NCBI GenBank assembly: GCA_036521995.1
Contig: DATDGR010000119.1
Location: 1 to 35,536 of the forward strand
Direction: 5' to 3'
DNA: 35,536 bases
From: Gp13-AA77 sp036521995
GTDB taxonomy: Bacteria > Acidobacteriota > Terriglobia > UBA7540
The position numbers and the translations under genes are program-made. Shown here one piece after another: positions 33,231 through 35,536 of this stretch. Position 1 is the first letter of the stretch. Each line of letters opens with the position of its first letter. The notes beneath the pieces were generated by a model. The model did not search any database. It saw only the letters and a program-made list of their open reading frames with translations, and was not told the origin of the DNA.

Positions 33231-33515
33231 TCAATCGTCTTCGTCTTGAGCCTGCGCCATGAAAGCTTCGGCCTCGGCGCGCTGCTCGGGGCGCAAGTGG
33301 AAGATAGCTCCGGACCCGGTGCGAGAGAGTCGATCCAGGAAGCCCTGCGCCACCAGCCATTCGAGAGCCCGGCTGGTGTCCTCGACATCCCGGTGGATCG
33401 TCTGGTTGAGCAGGCGCCAGCGAGCCACCCCTTCGAGATCGTCCGCCGCTTGGGGATTGCGAAGAAAATAGCCAAGAATGTCCTTCGCAATATCTTCAAC
33501 CATCCGGCGCTGCAT
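33231..33515 (-). CDS. Small winged-helix-like protein, first gene of the polysaccharide operon
   Basis: This 94-residue protein is not one I can assign to a named family. Predicted layout is helix 1 (MVEDIAKDILGYFLRNPQAA), a second helical stretch (DDLEGVARWRLLNQTI), a recognition-like helix (VEDTSRALEWLVAQGFLDRL) and a short beta wing (GAIFHLRPE), ending in an acidic tail (AQAQDEDD). That order is typical of winged-helix DNA-binding proteins. AGGGGGG precedes ATG 33515 by nine bases; 22 further residues upstream are open but cover the promoter. A sigma-54-type promoter lies 33 bp upstream, and the NusG-like gene follows 74 bp downstream, so it is probably a regulator of the cluster. Its target is unknown. 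Confidence 0.7.
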   Translation of the reverse strand: MQRRMVEDIAKDILGYFLRNPQAADDLEGVARWRLLNQTIHRDVEDTSRALEWLVAQGFLDRLSRTGSGAIFHLRPEQRAEAEAFMAQAQDEDD

Positions 33516-33547
33516 TGAATTGCGCCCCCCTAGGCGAGGCACTTGGC

Positions 33548-33563
33548 TGCAAACTCGCTGCCA
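33548..33563 (-). promoter_or_regulatory. Sigma-54 (-24/-12) promoter of the polysaccharide operon
   Basis: On the minus strand the sequence TGGCAG-CGAGT-TTGCA has the invariant GG and GC exactly 12 bp apart and matches the consensus TGGCAC-N5-TTGCA in all but one conserved position. The predicted start, about 33537, is 22 bp before ATG 33515. A sigma-54-type AAA+ activator gene lies immediately upstream, making this a strong functional pairing. Confidence 0.75.
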
Positions 33564-33751
33564 TCCTCGCCCTCGGACCAAGGGACAGTGAAATGCGCGG
33601 TTCTGGCAGCCGAGGGGACGCTTTCGGCTGGGCCTCGGCCCGGCCCAACGCGGATGGCGGGACCAAACCGGCCCACCTTTGGTTCAGGAGTTCGTGAGAC
33701 TCTATCGAGGCCGGCGGATTTACCGCCGCGGTTGAGGAATGGGACCCGAAC

Positions 33752-33789
33752 ACCCCGGCGGTGGGTCATCTTTGACCCGCCGCCGCCGG
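33752..33789 (-). terminator. Strong GC hairpin after the sigma-54 activator gene
   Basis: A 13-bp stem (33756-33768 with 33773-33785, one G-T pair, loop TCTT) lies 18 bp downstream of the activator's stop. There is no T-run behind it on the minus strand, so intrinsic termination is not assured. It probably marks the end of the activator transcript, separating it from the sigma-54 promoter about 190 bp further on. Confidence 0.45.
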
Positions 33790-33802
33790 GACGATATTGG
33801 CG

Positions 33803-35206
33803 CTATATGGCCGTCCGATCGAGGGCGTACTTCTTCACCAGCCGGCCGAACGCTCGCCGGTCTTTGTGGGCCTCGATCGCCGCCCGCGTGATGTTGCCCC
33901 GATGCTTGCGCAACATCTCCTCTACGTAGAAGCGCTCGAAGGCCGCGACGGCGGTGGCCCGTTCGGCGCGAAACGTCGACGCCGCAGTCGGCGCGCCGGC
34001 CAGCGCGGGAATCGAGATCTGGCGGGGAAGAATCTGCGGGCCCGAAGCCAGCACCGCGGCCCGCTGCACGATGTTGAACAGCTCCCGAACGTTACCTGGC
34101 CAGTGATAGTTCAGGAGCATACGGAGGGCGCCGGCCGAAAACGACTTGGCCGGCTCGGGCCGCTCCGCCAGCTCGGAATATCCGCCCGCTGGCCGCCGAA
34201 GGGATTGAAGGAAGTGGCGCGCCAGGAGGGGAATGTCGCCGCGCCGGTCGCGCAGAGCCGGCAGGCGCAGTTGGAGCACGTTGAGCCGGAAATAAAGGTC
34301 CTGACGAAACTGCTTGTCACGCACGCACGGCTCCAGATCGCGATTCGTTGCCGCCAGCACCCTGACGTTTGCCCGCGTAAATCGATCCGCGCCGAGCGCC
34401 CGGTACGTGCGGTCTTCGAGAAACCGCAGCAGCTTGGCCTGAACCGGCGGTGAGAGTGAATCGATCTCATCCAGGAACAGCGTCCCGCCCTCCGCCATGG
34501 CAGCCAGACCCTTCTGGTCTGCGTGCGCGCCCGTGAAGGCCCCGCGCGCGTGGCCGAAAAGCTCGTTCTCGGCCAGGTGCTCGGGCAAGGCTCCGCAATC
34601 GACCGGAACGAAAGGGTAGTTACCTCGCGGGCTGAGATGATGGAGGGCGCGAGCGCACAACTCCTTCCCGGTCCCGGTCTCGCCCAGGAGCAGCACCGGA
34701 GCGTCGCTCCGGCCGAGCTGGGGAATCTGGCTGATGATCTCGACAAAGGCAGGATCCTGGCCCACCAGTTGAGCCAGGCCCATCTCCTGCGCCAGCCGGT
34801 CTCGAACCCGATCCAACTCCAGCGGGCCTGCACCCAGAAGCCGCGTCACCCGCCTTTCGAGCTCGTCCTTCCGCGGGGGCCAGAAGATGAAGTCGTCCGC
34901 CACCTCGCCGGCCACCCGCAGCACCTCTGCATCCGACTCACTCGGGAGCACCGCCAGAATCGGTACCGCCAGATGCCAGTCTCGCAGGCTGTGGAACATC
35001 TTCGTCGCGCGCTCACGATCAGCAGCGGCCAGAGCGATGATAAGGTGCGGCTTGAAGGCACTAAGGTCGCCGGGCGCGAGCGAACTCCATTCCAAATACC
35101 GGCGGCAGAACCCGGCTTCGTCAGGTAAGAAGCGGCTCAAAAGGTGGTCGAGTCCAGGCTCAGGCGTGAAGGGCCGATCGTTGATCGCAAACAGTCGGTG
35201 TGCCAT
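33803..35206 (-). CDS. Sigma-54-dependent transcriptional activator with degenerate receiver domain
   Basis: This 467-residue bacterial enhancer-binding protein has a complete AAA+ domain: Walker A GETGTGKE (175-182), sigma-54-contacting GAFTGA (222-227), Walker B GGTLFLDEID (240-249), FRQDLYFRLNV and GNVREL (371-376). A Fis-type helix-turn-helix follows (EMLRKHRGNITRAAIEAHKD). The N-terminal ~125 residues fold like a response-regulator receiver. The acceptor-Asp position reads FKPHLIIALAAAD, and the conserved Thr and Lys positions (AVLPSE, FIFWPP) are also changed. It therefore probably does not respond to phosphorylation. ATG 35206 is chosen because GAGGG is five bases upstream; the frame is open to 35251. 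It most likely activates the promoter at 33548-33563. Confidence 0.92.
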   Translation of the reverse strand: MAHRLFAINDRPFTPEPGLDHLLSRFLPDEAGFCRRYLEWSSLAPGDLSAFKPHLIIALAAADRERATKMFHSLRDWHLAVPILAVLPSESDAEVLRVAGEVADDFIFWPPRKDELERRVTRLLGAGPLELDRVRDRLAQEMGLAQLVGQDPAFVEIISQIPQLGRSDAPVLLLGETGTGKELCARALHHLSPRGNYPFVPVDCGALPEHLAENELFGHARGAFTGAHADQKGLAAMAEGGTLFLDEIDSLSPPVQAKLLRFLEDRTYRALGADRFTRANVRVLAATNRDLEPCVRDKQFRQDLYFRLNVLQLRLPALRDRRGDIPLLARHFLQSLRRPAGGYSELAERPEPAKSFSAGALRMLLNYHWPGNVRELFNIVQRAAVLASGPQILPRQISIPALAGAPTAASTFRAERATAVAAFERFYVEEMLRKHRGNITRAAIEAHKDRRAFGRLVKKYALDRTAI

Positions 35207-35434
35207 GCCGACCCTCGCCTCTCCCCCCGGAAAATGGGCGGAGTGTTGCATAGGCGCCGGATGGACGTCAAGTCTAAGATCTTATATTACGTCTTCGGTA
35301 ATGATCGGGGCGGGATTCGACTCCGCGCGAGCATCTGCTGGTCGCCGAGCCAGCTAGCTCTTGTACTTCTTCGCGATTCCTCCGCGCGGGAACACGCTCT
35401 CAGAGAGGACCCGGTTGCATCGGGTACACCTCAG

Positions 35435-35522
35435 TTGACCACGCGTTGACCAGGATTTGACTTGACGGGTCACCCCTAGAACATCACCCTCAAGGTGTTG
35501 CTCACCTCTAACCGGGTTCACC
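35435..35522. repeat. Short phased repeats (TTGAC and TCACC) upstream of the activator gene
   Basis: The 330 bp from the activator start to the window edge hold no gene I can support. Three TTGAC boxes start at 35435, 35446 and 35457, exactly 11 bp apart, with a fourth at 35462. They are followed by TCACC boxes at 35470, 35484, 35502 and 35518. Phased direct repeats like these can be protein-binding arrays, but no known operator is recognised. A weak sigma-70-like TTGACG box for the activator gene lies on the minus strand near 35270. Confidence 0.35.
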
Positions 35523-35536
35523 TCAGACGATCCGGC

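Noticed and set aside
14853..35206. Exosortase/PEP-CTERM type polysaccharide system
   Set aside because: Sigma-54 regulators are common in such loci, but no exosortase, PEP-CTERM protein or PrsK-like kinase is present.
1..35536. CRISPR arrays, tRNA and rRNA genes
   Set aside because: No regularly spaced identical repeats, cloverleaf-compatible sequences or rRNA-like stretches were recognised on reading both strands.

Overview
The window most likely comes from an Acidobacteriota chromosome, probably an environmental or metagenomic genome. The strongest evidence is a PadR regulator translationally coupled to an 'acidobacterial duplicated orphan permease' (ADOP), a pairing typical of that phylum. 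High GC content, an HAF-repeat protein and many antisense shadow frames fit the same origin. I saw no rRNA, tRNA or CRISPR array.

Left part (1-14.8 kb) is a mosaic. An outer-membrane porin with an N-terminal carboxypeptidase-regulatory-like domain enters from the left edge. A 342-bp stretch bounded by 34-bp inverted repeats follows, then the ADOP/PadR pair with a readable promoter and operator. Next is a scar in which an IS6-family transposase fragment is joined to a fragment of an M28 metallopeptidase gene. After that come a DUF2252 protein, a small zinc-ribbon protein, and a GMC oxidoreductase coupled to a TIM-barrel sugar isomerase. Divergent from these are a membrane cytochrome b and a sulfite-oxidase-fold molybdoenzyme, then an HAF-repeat protein, about 1 kb of non-coding DNA carrying degenerate duplications, and a secreted TPR protein.

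Right part (14.8-35.5 kb) is an exopolysaccharide (Wzx/Wzy-type) cluster, entirely on the minus strand. Reading in the direction of transcription from the right, it starts with a sigma-54-type AAA+ activator whose receiver domain has lost its phosphorylation residues. A textbook -24/-12 promoter at 33548-33563 then precedes a small winged-helix-like protein and a NusG/UpxY-like antiterminator. The rest of the first block is Wza export protein, Wzc tyrosine kinase/co-polymerase, a TPR protein with a carbohydrate-binding-like C-terminus, O-antigen ligase, Wzx flippase, CgeB-like glycosyltransferase, Wzy polymerase, GT9 and GT4. After a 600-bp gap with GGTTCGTT repeats, a second block holds a sugar-nucleotide epimerase/dehydratase, another GT4, a FecR-like surface protein and WecB. 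No initiating phosphoglycosyl transferase is present.

The most interesting hypothesis is regulatory. A phosphorylation-independent activator would fire a single sigma-54 promoter. A NusG paralogue encoded at the head of the transcript would then carry polymerase through a long operon interrupted by hairpins at 25000-25045. The activator, promoter, NusG paralogue and hairpins are visible in the sequence; how they work together is inference.
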